A stretch of DNA of 47,280 bases from Borrelia puertoricensis (lineage in GTDB: Bacteria; Spirochaetota; Spirochaetia; Borreliales; Borreliaceae), in NCBI RefSeq assembly GCF_023035875.1, contig NZ_CP075399.1, positions 1 to 47,280 on the forward strand. The letters are read 5' to 3'. Both the position numbers and the translations under genes were made by a program. The notes below the pieces were generated by a model. The model searched no databases and was not told where the DNA came from. It was given only the letters and a program-made list of their open reading frames with translations. Each line of letters starts with the position of its first letter. Position 1 is the stretch's first letter. This document shows positions 1 through 9,277 of this stretch, one piece after another.

Positions 1-26
1 ATTTAATTTTTATTAGTATAACATAT
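1..26. other. Left hairpin telomere (terminal sequence)
   Basis: The first bases are an A/T run followed by TAGTATA at 14-20. In Borrelia linear replicons this box sits at the same distance from the covalently closed hairpin tip and is recognised by ResT. Together with the inverted box near the other end it suggests the window begins at, or within a base or two of, a real plasmid end. A hairpin cannot be proven from linear sequence. Confidence 0.7.
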
Positions 27-124
27 ATTGTTATTATTACCTCCTTCCCCCATCTCATACAATACAAACAAGTAAAAACCATTTTTTATTCCTTAAGAAC
101 ATGTTACAATTTCTTACACACACA

Positions 125-658
125 ATGAAAAATTCAATTCTTATATCACTACACTTATTAATAATATATACCCATGCATGGAGTGAAAAATTTAATAATG
201 AAAATATAAAACCACTACAAATAGGTATCGTTCAACACAATTATATAAATTTAACTCCTTATAATCAACATCACAAATATTACGCTTTCATTGGAATAAC
301 CATGACTTACAATGAATGGATTGATTTCAATATCATCCCCATTCACTTTTATCCCCACGATCCAACTTTATTCTCAAGTGTCTATTTTACTCTATCTATT
401 TCTCTTTATATACTGAAATATCAAATACACATATATTCTTTTATTATCAATATCTTAGTAGGTACTCAATTACCTATAGCTCTTAGAGCTTCCATTATTA
501 CTGGTAACAATATTTCTGCTTTCCTTTTCCCTGCATTGCCTTTTGTCTCTATTAAACTTAGCATTCCAATTACTAATTTATTCTCTATCCTCTCTATATT
601 TTCTTCTTCTCTACGTGAGTATTTTTTAGTCGATATAGCTATTACATTTCCTATCTAA
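125..658 (+). CDS. Subtelomeric hypothetical ORF, doubtful
   Basis: This is an open frame next to the left telomere. The first 20 or so residues look like a signal peptide (MKNSILISLHLLIIYTHAWS), and the next ~65 residues are mixed polar/aromatic like an exported protein. I chose the ATG at 125 over the in-frame ATG at 101 because it starts the hydrophobic segment, but neither has a good ribosome binding site. The last third overlaps a minus-strand frame that looks more protein-like, so the C-terminal part is probably read-through of unrelated DNA. It may be an N-terminal fragment of an exported protein fused to junk. I do not recognise a family. Confidence 0.28.
   Translation: MKNSILISLHLLIIYTHAWSEKFNNENIKPLQIGIVQHNYINLTPYNQHHKYYAFIGITMTYNEWIDFNIIPIHFYPHDPTLFSSVYFTLSISLYILKYQIHIYSFIINILVGTQLPIALRASIITGNNISAFLFPALPFVSIKLSIPITNLFSILSIFSSSLREYFLVDIAITFPI
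466..654 (-). pseudogene. Gene fragment antisense to the subtelomeric ORF
   Basis: The minus strand is open for about 62 codons. It encodes a charged, helix-like peptide containing RREEENIERIENKLVIGM and, near its end, AEILLPVIMEALRAIGN before a TGA. It has no start codon after the upstream TAG. The amino-acid pattern looks like real protein rather than noise, so I read it as the 5'-truncated tail of an unidentified plasmid gene. The family is not recognised. Confidence 0.3.
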
Positions 659-715
659 TTATAACAATACTGACCATTTTTAATAAGCATTTCCTTTTAA
701 CAAAACTAAGAATAT

Positions 716-1753
716 TCATTCTTCTAAATTAAGTTTCTTAAACCCTTCTGGAATAAGCACAACATCAATACCTGAATTTAATGATTTCTTAATCGCATGC
801 CTCAAACTAAAATTATTTACAATTGCCCCCATATCATACGCATCTGTCATGATAATACTAAAGATATTCAGATTATGTCTTATAATATCTACAATATCTT
901 TTGACATACTACTTACATCTCCAGAAATCTTAGGAACAAGTACATGCCCAAGCATAATAAATTTTGCTTCCTTTCCAAAAAGAAATGGTATAAAATTATT
1001 TACCATTAAAAAATTTTTACTATAAGGTAATAAGGCCAAATCTTTATGGGTATCTACTTTTGTGCCTCCAAGTCCAGGAAAGTGTTTAACTACAGCAAAA
1101 ACACCTTCCCTTTGTATCCCATCAATAAATGCCTCTACCATAAGACCAATATTATAAGATAAATACCCAAAAGTTCTGCTACCTAAGGGGCTATTTGGAG
1201 CAAATTTAGCATCTGCTACAGGTGCCATATTTACATTGATACCAAGTCGTCTAAGCTGTTTACCAAGAATTTCTCCAATCTTATATGCAAGCTGAGAATC
1301 TCCAGTCTTCCCAACAGATTCCATAGCAGGAAAATTATAAACTCCCAATTTTTTATTCTCACTAGCTCTACTAACCAGTCCTCCTTCTTCATCAACAGCA
1401 ATCAATATATCAGAACCAAGATGTCTCTGTATCTCTTTAATCAACTCTTTGGTTTGTTGTGCATCCTTAAAATTCTCTCTAAATAAAATAATTCCTACTG
1501 GATTTATCTCTCTTATTTTATCAAGTTCTTCTTTACTTAGTGCTTGCACAGCACTAGGATTAGCAACATTCCTAATGCCAATAAAAAAACAACGTTCCCT
1601 CAAAAAGTTCTTAACATTAACTCTTCCTAAAAATTCATCAATATCTACAAGATCAAATTTATCATTTTCAAAATAATCATAATCTATATCAGGAATGGAC
1701 CCTAGTAAAATCAAACTAGACAATAAAAGGCCAAATAACACAAATTTAAACAT
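716..1753 (-). CDS. Beta-N-acetylhexosaminidase, GH3 (NagZ-like), exported
   Basis: Glycoside hydrolase family 3, expected to remove terminal beta-linked N-acetylhexosamine. Visible family features are IAVDEEGG, the KHFPGLGGTKVDTHKDL block, which holds the catalytic His/Asp loop of this family, and IIMTDAYDMGA with the probable Asp nucleophile. The N-terminus (MFKFVLFGLLLSSLILLGS) is a signal or anchor segment without a lipobox Cys. I start at the ATG at 1753 rather than 30 bases upstream because GAGGT lies 7 nt before it and the signal sequence begins there; this gives 345 residues. The start overlaps the stop of the upstream gene by 8 bases, implying translational coupling. I recall a B. 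burgdorferi homologue near the chromosome's left end (BB0002). Peptidoglycan recycling or glycan scavenging are both possible roles. Confidence 0.82.
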   Translation of the reverse strand: MFKFVLFGLLLSSLILLGSIPDIDYDYFENDKFDLVDIDEFLGRVNVKNFLRERCFFIGIRNVANPSAVQALSKEELDKIREINPVGIILFRENFKDAQQTKELIKEIQRHLGSDILIAVDEEGGLVSRASENKKLGVYNFPAMESVGKTGDSQLAYKIGEILGKQLRRLGINVNMAPVADAKFAPNSPLGSRTFGYLSYNIGLMVEAFIDGIQREGVFAVVKHFPGLGGTKVDTHKDLALLPYSKNFLMVNNFIPFLFGKEAKFIMLGHVLVPKISGDVSSMSKDIVDIIRHNLNIFSIIMTDAYDMGAIVNNFSLRHAIKKSLNSGIDVVLIPEGFKKLNLEE

Positions 1754-3200
1754 CCCACTTACCTCTCCTAAATACCAAATCATATTTATTCTTCAATGAA
1801 TTATTAAGAGCATTATTTAAATATCTAGCAATATCAGAAATATTGCCCATAAATTTATCATTCATGTAATTACTCATAATAAGAGTATCAATAAATAATT
1901 TTGCGGGCAAAAACCTCTCTTCTCTATTGACCTCAAAAATTAATGGGTTATTTACTATTCTTATAGCTTCCCAAGTTATTTGCTCAATTGCAGTATATCT
2001 ACCAAACTCTTTATCCTGTTCAATAATTCTCATAGGCATATCTGATATTATTCTATCTATATTTTCTATCAAATATTCTAAATTAAAAAGACCTGTAGCA
2101 CAATTAAACAAAATCCTATCACCTCTACATTCAGCTTCAAAGACAGCTTCTTTAGAAATAACACTACCAATATCAACACAAGTTAAATGATTATCATCAT
2201 CCAAGACTAAAACCCCACCTTTTGTATCTAGTGGTGTTTTAACACTAAATTCAAAACCAGAAGAACTATTAGTGATAGCCATTATTGCAAGAGTACATAA
2301 ATTAACAGTAAAACCAATATTATCAACATTACCAATATACACAAATTTTTTTCCAAAATTATAAAGTTTAAAATAAATATCTCTTAAAACTTTAAAATTT
2401 TGTCCATGACCAGCGGGTAAAGCCAAAAAAGTTCTCTTGCCATTAGTACAATAGCTAAAATATTCATATTGACCATCATCTAATTTATTATAACAATACA
2501 CCAAAGGCTGAATCGCTGTCAAAATATCTGAACTTTGCAAACCACAAGAATTTAAATCTTTAATCAAATTATCATCAAAAATATTATCTAAAAAATTAAA
2601 AATCGGTTTATAAGTCCTAAAACTTGTCATCTGAAAAATCGAAGGCTTAATACTCTCACCATAAAGCTCACAATATCTCTTAGAAAGAACTAAAAGATGT
2701 CGCATTTTTAATGCTAAAAATGAAAATCCATAACTACCATCACTATTAACATATGCAGGTGTTATTCCCTTTGGCAAATGCCCAAACAACCTCCTAGCTT
2801 CAAATATTTTATCTGCATATAAAGAATACAATTCCTCATTAAAATCGTTATTTTTCAGTATATCAAAATAACTAGTCGCAGAACCACCATTTAAAATACC
2901 AAATGAGAGATAAGGATAAAGCAATAATCCTAGTCTCTCCAGATCATCACCAGTAAAAACATAAAAATTATTTTCTGATGATCCTGAAAATTTTGTAAAA
3001 TCATCAATATATTTTTTCAAATTATGTTCAACAAGTTCCTTCTTAAACTTTAATTTAACAGAATTATTAGAAATACTTAAAATACTACCATGACTCTCAT
3101 CGGGAAAATTATTAACAGATATGCTTAAAGTTTTAAGTTTGCCCATATTAAGCATATCAAGCATTTTTTTAGAAAAAACTTCATCGATTACTTCACACAT
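1746..3200 (-). CDS. UDPGP-type nucleotidyltransferase-like protein
   Basis: A 484-residue protein with the look of the UTP:hexose-1-phosphate uridylyltransferase (UDPGP) family: GILNGGSATSYFD near residue 100 matches the glycine-rich nucleotide loop, LPAGHGQNFKVL resembles the uracil-binding segment, and YIGNVDNIG carries the NxDN motif. It could make a UDP-sugar or be a divergent relative. The loop has Ser-Ala-Thr where classical enzymes have Gly-Thr-Arg, so activity is not assured. The ATG at 3200 has GAGG 7 nt upstream. It is the first gene of a two-gene unit with the hexosaminidase. I recall the same pair (BB0003-BB0002) at the left end of the Lyme-group chromosome. Confidence 0.6.
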   Translation of the reverse strand: MCEVIDEVFSKKMLDMLNMGKLKTLSISVNNFPDESHGSILSISNNSVKLKFKKELVEHNLKKYIDDFTKFSGSSENNFYVFTGDDLERLGLLLYPYLSFGILNGGSATSYFDILKNNDFNEELYSLYADKIFEARRLFGHLPKGITPAYVNSDGSYGFSFLALKMRHLLVLSKRYCELYGESIKPSIFQMTSFRTYKPIFNFLDNIFDDNLIKDLNSCGLQSSDILTAIQPLVYCYNKLDDGQYEYFSYCTNGKRTFLALPAGHGQNFKVLRDIYFKLYNFGKKFVYIGNVDNIGFTVNLCTLAIMAITNSSSGFEFSVKTPLDTKGGVLVLDDDNHLTCVDIGSVISKEAVFEAECRGDRILFNCATGLFNLEYLIENIDRIISDMPMRIIEQDKEFGRYTAIEQITWEAIRIVNNPLIFEVNREERFLPAKLFIDTLIMSNYMNDKFMGNISDIARYLNNALNNSLKNKYDLVFRRGKWDV

Positions 3201-3394
3201 AACAAAACCTCATTTAAGACAAGGTAAACAACAATTAACATATTATAAGAAGAGCAATAAATAATGTCTATTGTAATAGAATATGTTACTATAATCATAG
3301 TACTACAAATAAAGACAAATATTAAATAAAATATACTAATGAAAATGATTAATATTTTACATGTCTAAATTAAAATTAAATAAATTAAAAACCA

Positions 3395-3420
3395 AAGCCT
3401 TAGATTTTAACCTAAGGCTT
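3395..3420 (-). terminator. Rho-independent terminator after the BTA121 gene
   Basis: A 9-bp perfect stem (3395-3403 with 3412-3420) with an 8-nt loop; read on the minus strand it is followed by TTGGTTTTTAA. It lies just after the restored stop of the BTA121 lipoprotein gene. Confidence 0.75.
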
Positions 3421-3428
3421 ACCTATTA

Positions 3429-4440
3429 TTAAGGATTTGCAGGAACAGTTGCCTCATTTTTAATAAGATTAAACTCAGCATCGTAATTAACATTTACAAT
3501 AGCTGCTCTATAAATATTATCAAGAGAAGACTTACTAAACGCCTCTTTAATATGCAATGAGTAAGCAGCATTAAAAGTATCGAATTTTTTTTTGTACCTG
3601 CTGTTTTAAATGTTTATATCTAATAACATCTATAGCATCTATAGCATCTAAAGCTTCTGATTGTGCCTTAACAGAATTTAAATGAACTCCTGCAATTTGT
3701 TTAAGCTTATCAAAACCTAACTTACCTAACAAGAGAAAAATTTCCTCAGGACTCTCATAAGTCTTGTAACCTTCTCTCTTACCAATCACAGGATTCGTCA
3801 CTGCAGCTGATATATACCGCATTACTGACGATTCATCCATAGGAACACCTTCTTTATCTGCTAAAAACTTTGCAATCTCTTTAAGGGATTTAGCATCATC
3901 TATAACCTCAATAAACTTAGTAACATAATCATCACCTATAACATTAACATACACATCATTATGAATTAACTCATTAAATAACCCTTTTAAATGCACCTGA
4001 TAGTCTTTTTTGTAATTATCTAACCTCACTAGAAGATTCCCTGAAAATGGATCCACATGAATATCCTTGACAGATACCACAGCCTCTTCTTGCTTTTTTT
4101 GAATCTCTAAATAAACTGTTATCATTTCCTCAACCTTAGCAATACCTAAATTATTTAACAAACTAGAAAACTCAGAATCAGTATACGTCCTGTAATTTTT
4201 ACCACTACCAATATTAGGATTAGTGACTATACTTCGTATAGTCCGCACTGCTGCTTGTTCTTTACTCAATATTCCAGATGGATTTAGCAATTCATCAAGA
4301 CTATGCCTTGGTTTTATTCCAAAACCATTACCATGGATAGTTCCATGTAAATCCCCCTGGGGTTTGTCTAAAGATTTCAAACCACAACTTACAACTAGCA
4401 ATAAAATTAATAAAACATTATGACATACTTCCTTAATCAT
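3429..4440 (-). pseudogene. BTA121-type surface lipoprotein, frameshifted in a homopolymer
   Basis: A relapsing-fever lipoprotein with lipobox LLVVSC (Cys19) and two ~65-residue repeats of BTA121 type: residues ~60-128 (TNPNIGSGKNYRTYTDSEF...) and ~203-270 (TNPVIGKREGYKTYESPEE...), each ending in a helical segment with repeated Ala/Ile/Asp. The ATG at 4440 has AAGGAG 7 nt upstream. As sequenced, the frame ends at 3571 (289 aa). A 9-base A run on the coding strand (3585-3593) shifts the frame. With 8 A the protein continues for about 47 residues (KKFDTFNAAYSLHIKEAF...) to a TAA at 3429, directly before the terminator, giving ~336 residues. It is either a phase-variable gene, a recent pseudogene or a sequencing error. 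The function is unknown; surface exposure is inferred from the lipobox. Confidence 0.75.
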
Positions 4441-4599
4441 TAAATATCTCCTTTTTAAGCTTAAATGAAATTATTACCATATAAAACCTAATATAATTAT
4501 ATTATATTAATACTATCTAATCTCCAAACGTTCACCACAAACTTACCTTAAAGATTAATTCTTAAATATTAATTTTTAACATTTTTTACCTACATAAAT

Positions 4600-4935
4600 T
4601 AAAACAAGAAGCCCTAGAATTAACATCTAAGGCTTAATTACTCTTCTTAAGTATTAGTTTACTTAATCTGATAAAAGGATCTTAGCATCTTCTTGCACCG
4701 TCAATCTATCTCTCAATATTTGAAATTGCCTTTCTGAAATCTTTTCTACAGTAATTCAAGCATAATTTAGTACTTAAATATTTTTGCATGGAAAGTCTAT
4801 AATCTTTCTAAGTTTCTCACCAAACAATTTACTGAAAAAAGTTACAACTTTTTAATAGAATACGTCTTGTAACCTTCATCAAAACCAATCAATAGTTATA
4901 TAATAAATATATATTGTAAAACAATTATTGTACCA
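4600..4935 (-). pseudogene. Degraded second BTA121-like gene, 3' part
   Basis: The bases around 4600-4650 repeat the 3' end and terminator of the neighbouring BTA121 gene in imperfect form (GCCCTAGA...TCTAAGGC). Further in, the minus strand around 4855-4905 reads IGFDEGYKTYS, the hallmark of a BTA121 repeat. Many stops interrupt it. This is most simply a decayed tandem duplicate. Borders are approximate. Confidence 0.45.
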
Positions 4936-4967
4936 TAATAGAACCTCACACCTACACACATTAAAAC

Positions 4968-5084
4968 TTAATTAAAAAGCAATCCTTCTATCAATGCTAT
5001 CTTCATTACACCGGATACTGCAATAAATTCTATGATGAATTCGATCATTGTTCCCGGAACCGTTTCCTCATCAGTTACTATCAT
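4968..5084 (-). CDS. Small 38-aa ORF or gene remnant
   Basis: A short minus-strand frame beginning MIVTDEETVPGTMIEF and ending IEGLLFN. It has protein-like composition (acidic start, hydrophobic helix) but no clear ribosome binding site. It lies in a stretch of decayed sequence, so it is more likely a remnant than a working gene. Unrecognised. Confidence 0.2.
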   Translation of the reverse strand: MIVTDEETVPGTMIEFIIEFIAVSGVMKIALIEGLLFN

Positions 5085-5426
5085 CCCATCTCAAGCCATA
5101 AATCTATAATAAATATTGCTATATCATATTTTAGTTTTCTCTCATATCTGTAATAGGTTATGTCCAACCAATAAAAAGCCCTAATTTTTTAAGATCACAA
5201 AAAGAGATAAAAATTACCTAAAATCAAGAATGATACTTAAAAAAAATATGACTTCAATCTATACTCTTAAGACTTATCCCAAATTAAAGTAAATGTAAAT
5301 CTTCATACATATAAAACGGTTATTCAATTAATTAATGTTATTGCTTATTAATTTTGATTAACATGTATACCCAAAATTAATAAATAAACTTTACACATAT
5401 TTATCTAAATTAAAGGCAATATCAAA

Positions 5427-5588
5427 ATGTTATATCAAATAATTACACAAAAACTATATTTCTTAAAAGAAATCAAACATATTAAATATCTATTTAACAA
5501 ATCATATAAGTTCATCAATACTGCTAAAGATAAAAATGCAAACCAAACAGCATATCTAACACTTAAAAATCTTGTATTTCTTATTTAA
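5427..5588 (+). pseudogene. Unidentified gene fragment A
   Basis: A 53-codon open frame, ATG to TAA, encoding a Lys/Ile-rich helical peptide (includes KEIKHIKYLFNKSYKFIN and QTAYLTLKNLVFLI). It has no ribosome binding site. It is on the strand opposite to the neighbours and is probably a leftover of a lipoprotein gene. Unrecognised. Confidence 0.25.
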
Positions 5589-5748
5589 GGAGAAAAACAA
5601 TTTATATCAACACTAAGTATCATAGCTCGTTTAAATACTTTCAATATGATATTTACATATGCTTAACAATTGAATAAGTACTAATAATTAAACTTAAATA
5701 TCATTCCAATTGCTAAACCTTAAAATCTTACATACTTACTAAAAATAG

Positions 5749-5910
5749 CAATTTATCATCCCAGTCAATAGCTATAAAAAATCTAATCCCATATCACAAA
5801 AAATTATTACAAAAATTGCAGCAGCTATAGGAATAAAATATCAAAATAAAGATGAACTTGAAAAACACTATCCTCTTCCTCTTAATACCAGAAATACCAT
5901 AAAACTTTAG
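5749..5910 (+). pseudogene. Unidentified gene fragment B (C-terminal tail)
   Basis: A plus-strand open frame without a start codon whose end reads KYQNKDELEKHYPLPLNT and then a few residues to a TAG. Composition and reading-frame quality suggest the true C-terminus of a lost protein, perhaps the same gene as fragment A. The rest of 4.94-5.94 kb shows no intact gene and looks like a decay zone. Confidence 0.28.
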
Positions 5911-5940
5911 CATTCTTAACTTAAATATAATTAAACTATA

Positions 5941-7398
5941 TTATTTGTTATTTTCAAAAACATCATGTGTATGAGATTCTCTTAAAGAAGCAGAGCTTAT
6001 TTTTACAAATTTAGCGTTTGTCTTTAATTCTAATATTGTTCCTACTCCCAAGTAACCCATCCCAGACATTAAACCTCCCTTTAATTGAAATATAATGTCT
6101 TTTAATTTCCCAACATAAGGAACCATTCCTTCAATGCCTTCAGGAATCAATTTTCCAGGGGATTCTTTATTTTCAAATTGGAAATATCTTGATTTGGAGC
6201 CTCTAGCCATAGCAGAAAGAGATCCCATACCGACATAAACTTTAAATTTTTTTCCATTATAAATTATTTCCTCTGAAGGAGATTCATGAGCACCAGCAAA
6301 GAGATTTCCCATCATCACACTATCAGCTCCAGCTGCAATTGCTTTAACTATATCTCCTGAAAATCTAATTCCACCATCTGCTATAATACAAGTATTTGTA
6401 TGTTTACAAGCCTCAAAAACATCATGAATTGCAGTTACCTGCGGTACTCCAACTCCTGCAACTATTCTTGTTGTACATATGCTTCCTGGACCTATTCCAA
6501 CCTTCAAACAGTCTGCTCCTACATCAAGTAAATCAAGGGCTGCTTCCTTAGTTACTATATTACCTGCAATAACATCCAAATTTGGATACTTATTTTTAAT
6601 TTTCCTTACAAGCTCAATTACTCTTGTAGAATGTCCATGTGCAGAATCAATAGCAATTACATCAACATCCGCTTTGACTAATTCTTCAACACGCTCTAAA
6701 GTATCAACATCAATAGAAACAGCTGCTCCTACTCTTAGCCTATTTTTCACATCTTTGCATGCATTAGGAAAATACTCTTGATGCTCCACATGATCTATGT
6801 CTTTACAGGTTATTAATCCCCTTAAATTGTTTGCCTCATCAACAATAAGTAGCTTTTCTATCTTATGTCTAAATAATATTTCTTTAGCTTCTGTTAACGT
6901 TATATCTTCTTTTGCTGTAATTAATTTTTTTGTCATTGCATTTATTACAGGAACATTATTATCTGTAATATATTTTATGTCCCTATTAGTTACTAGACCT
7001 AATATTTTACCTGTTTTATCTGTAACAGGCAATGCAGAGATCTTATGATTTGCAATCAATATCTTAGCTTCCTGTACATTTGCATTCTCATCAATAGTGA
7101 TAGGATTTTTTATAATTCCGGTCCGGTGATAAACCTTTACTATTTCTACTTCTTTTCTTTGAGCTTCAATGGTGAGATTTTTATGTATAATTCCTATTCC
7201 ACCCTCTTTAGCCATAGCTATTGCCATTCGGCTTTCTGTAACCGTATCCATGGCTGAGCTTAAAAAAGGTATATTTAAAGATATATTCTTTGTTAACTTT
7301 GTTTTTAAATCAACATCACTGGGTAATACAGATGATTTTCTAGGAATTAAAGAAACATCATCAAAAGTCAAAGCTTCTTTTACTATTTTCTCTATCAA
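5941..7398 (-). CDS. guaB: Inosine-5'-monophosphate dehydrogenase
   Basis: Oxidises IMP to XMP with NAD+, the first committed step to guanine nucleotides, in the cytoplasm. The 485 residues match full-length bacterial IMPDH: N-terminal barrel start ([13 protein letters not shown]), two CBS domains at about residues 95-205, then the catalytic loop [18 protein letters not shown] with the Cys nucleophile, the IADGGI phosphate site and the GMGSLSAM flap region. The start is TTG at 7398, supported by AAGGAG 7 nt upstream; no ATG fits as well. It sits 19 bases after the guaA stop, so guaA-guaB is an operon, the same order I recall on B. burgdorferi cp26 (BBB18-BBB17). Confidence 0.97.
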   Translation of the reverse strand: MIEKIVKEALTFDDVSLIPRKSSVLPSDVDLKTKLTKNISLNIPFLSSAMDTVTESRMAIAMAKEGGIGIIHKNLTIEAQRKEVEIVKVYHRTGIIKNPITIDENANVQEAKILIANHKISALPVTDKTGKILGLVTNRDIKYITDNNVPVINAMTKKLITAKEDITLTEAKEILFRHKIEKLLIVDEANNLRGLITCKDIDHVEHQEYFPNACKDVKNRLRVGAAVSIDVDTLERVEELVKADVDVIAIDSAHGHSTRVIELVRKIKNKYPNLDVIAGNIVTKEAALDLLDVGADCLKVGIGPGSICTTRIVAGVGVPQVTAIHDVFEACKHTNTCIIADGGIRFSGDIVKAIAAGADSVMMGNLFAGAHESPSEEIIYNGKKFKVYVGMGSLSAMARGSKSRYFQFENKESPGKLIPEGIEGMVPYVGKLKDIIFQLKGGLMSGMGYLGVGTILELKTNAKFVKISSASLRESHTHDVFENNK

Positions 7399-7417
7399 TC
7401 ACTTCTCCTTATTTTTA

Positions 7418-8956
7418 TTATTCCCACTCTATTGTCGCTGGGGGCTTAGAAGAAATGTCATAACAAACTCTATTTATACCTCTGACTTCATTAATTATTC
7501 TTGAAGAAACTTTTCTTAAAAAATCATAAGGTAATTCAACCCAATTAGCAGTCATAAAGTCTAAAGTATTAACACATCGAATAACAGCTGTATATTCATA
7601 TGTTCTGTTATCCCCCATCACTCCAACAGATTTTACAGGCAACAAAACTACAAATGCTTGCCTTATCTTATAATATAAATTATTTGCCAAAAGCTCCTCT
7701 ATTAAAATACTATCAGCTCCCTGAAGAATATTAATTTTTTCTTGAGAGATTTCACCAAGTATTCTTATTGCCAATCCTGGACCTGGAAATGGATGCCTAT
7801 AAAGAGCATTCTCTTTAATCCCTAATTGAATTCCTAATTGGATTACTTCATCTTTAAAAAGCTCTCTTAACGGTTCTAAAAGTTTTAATCCAATTTTTTC
7901 TGGAAGTCCCCCTACATTATGATGTGATTTGATATGTGATGAAAAAACATTATTCCCCGATTCAGACTCAATTACATCTGAATAAATCGTTCCTTGTGCC
8001 AAAAATTCTACATCTTTGGCTTCTAAGGCTACCTTTTCAAAAATTTCTACAAATGTCTTTCCTATGATTTTTCTTTTCTCTTCAGGTTCATCTATATTTT
8101 CTAAATTTTTCAAAAATATTGAAGAAGAATCAACATATTTTATGTTTAAATTGTACTGTCTACCAAGTTCTAATATATCCCTAACTTCATTTTTGCGTAA
8201 CAAACCAGTATCGATAAAAACACAGATTAAATTATTTTTTATTGCATTATTAATAAGTAATGCACATACTAAAGAATCTGTTCCACCAGAAAGTCCCAAA
8301 ATTACTTTCTTATCATCTACTTGAAGTCTTATTTTTTTCACAAAATCATCTATGCTATTACTTAAATTCCAGTTCACCTGAGCTTGACAAATTTTAAAAA
8401 CAAAATTTTTAAGTATTTGATTACCAACCTCTGAACAAGTTACCTCTGGATGAAATTGTAACCCATAAATTTTTTGCTCTTCATTAAATACAGAAGCAAT
8501 ACAAGTTTCAGTATAAGCTATTTGTTTAAAATTGCTTGGAACCTTTTCAATATTGTCTCCATGACTCATCATTACTTTTAACTTATTGGAAAGACCAAAA
8601 AATAAATTAGATTGATCATCTTCGACAAATAGTTCGGTATTACCAAATTCTTGCTTATCGCATTTGGCAATTACGCCCCCAAACAATTTAATGATTAGCT
8701 GCATTCCATAACATATTCCTAAAATTGGTACACCCAAGTTAAAAATATTAATGTCCACAGTAGGAGCTTCGTCAAGATAAACAGAAGCAGGTCCTCCGCT
8801 TAAAATTATCCCCACAGGATACATATCCTTAATCTCTTCTGCAGAAATAGAATATGCAATGATTATTGTATAAACACCCATCTCTCTAATTTTTCTTGCA
8901 ATCAATTGACTATACTGAGAGCCAAAATCTAATACAATCACCGCATTATTATTCAC
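7418..8956 (-). CDS. guaA: GMP synthase (glutamine-hydrolysing)
   Basis: Converts XMP, ATP and glutamine to GMP. At 512 residues it is the usual length for the two-domain enzyme: an N-terminal class I glutamine amidotransferase with nucleophile loop ILGICYGMQL (Cys near residue 80) and HPEV near 170, then the ATP pyrophosphatase domain with P-loop GLSGGTDSL (canonical SGGVDS has Val where this has Thr) and the C-terminal dimerisation domain ending PPATIEWE. The start is GTG at 8956 with AAGGA 8 nt upstream. It is the first gene of the guaA-guaB operon. In the Lyme group this gene is divergent from ospC; here the neighbouring slot holds a nucleosidase gene instead. Confidence 0.97.
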   Translation of the reverse strand: MNNNAVIVLDFGSQYSQLIARKIREMGVYTIIIAYSISAEEIKDMYPVGIILSGGPASVYLDEAPTVDINIFNLGVPILGICYGMQLIIKLFGGVIAKCDKQEFGNTELFVEDDQSNLFFGLSNKLKVMMSHGDNIEKVPSNFKQIAYTETCIASVFNEEQKIYGLQFHPEVTCSEVGNQILKNFVFKICQAQVNWNLSNSIDDFVKKIRLQVDDKKVILGLSGGTDSLVCALLINNAIKNNLICVFIDTGLLRKNEVRDILELGRQYNLNIKYVDSSSIFLKNLENIDEPEEKRKIIGKTFVEIFEKVALEAKDVEFLAQGTIYSDVIESESGNNVFSSHIKSHHNVGGLPEKIGLKLLEPLRELFKDEVIQLGIQLGIKENALYRHPFPGPGLAIRILGEISQEKINILQGADSILIEELLANNLYYKIRQAFVVLLPVKSVGVMGDNRTYEYTAVIRCVNTLDFMTANWVELPYDFLRKVSSRIINEVRGINRVCYDISSKPPATIEWE

Positions 8957-9172
8957 TATAAATTCCTTAAAAATTTAGTTTTACTAATAAACTTAAAAAA
9001 AGATAATCTCATCAACTTTAACAATCAAACCAACTAACTATGCAATGTATTAACAAGACAAGACAAAATTTATATCTATAATTCTATAATCCTTAAACAA
9101 GGATAGCCAAGAACTCACTTGCCTTATCAATCTATTCCAAATATACAAGCCAATAAGCTCATTAACTATTAA

Positions 9173-9196
9173 TTAGTATAAGATATCTTATACTAA
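9173..9196. promoter_or_regulatory. 24-bp perfect palindrome between guaA and the nucleosidase gene
   Basis: A perfect 12+12 dyad centred between 9184 and 9185, containing TTAGTATA pointing inward on both sides. The surrounding 8957-9277 holds no gene. It could be an operator for guaA or a terminator for the upstream gene; the lack of a U tract makes an operator slightly more attractive. Confidence 0.5.
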
Positions 9197-9277
9197 CATC
9201 CTGTTATAAACAACTCTATGTTAACTAACTTAGAAAGTTAAACTACTACTATTCATAACCATCAAATGACCTAATAA

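Noticed and set aside
6479..7257. Plus-strand frames over guaB (6479-6781, 6797-7048, 7045-7257)
   Set aside because: All lie opposite a conserved full-length enzyme gene; no start signals.
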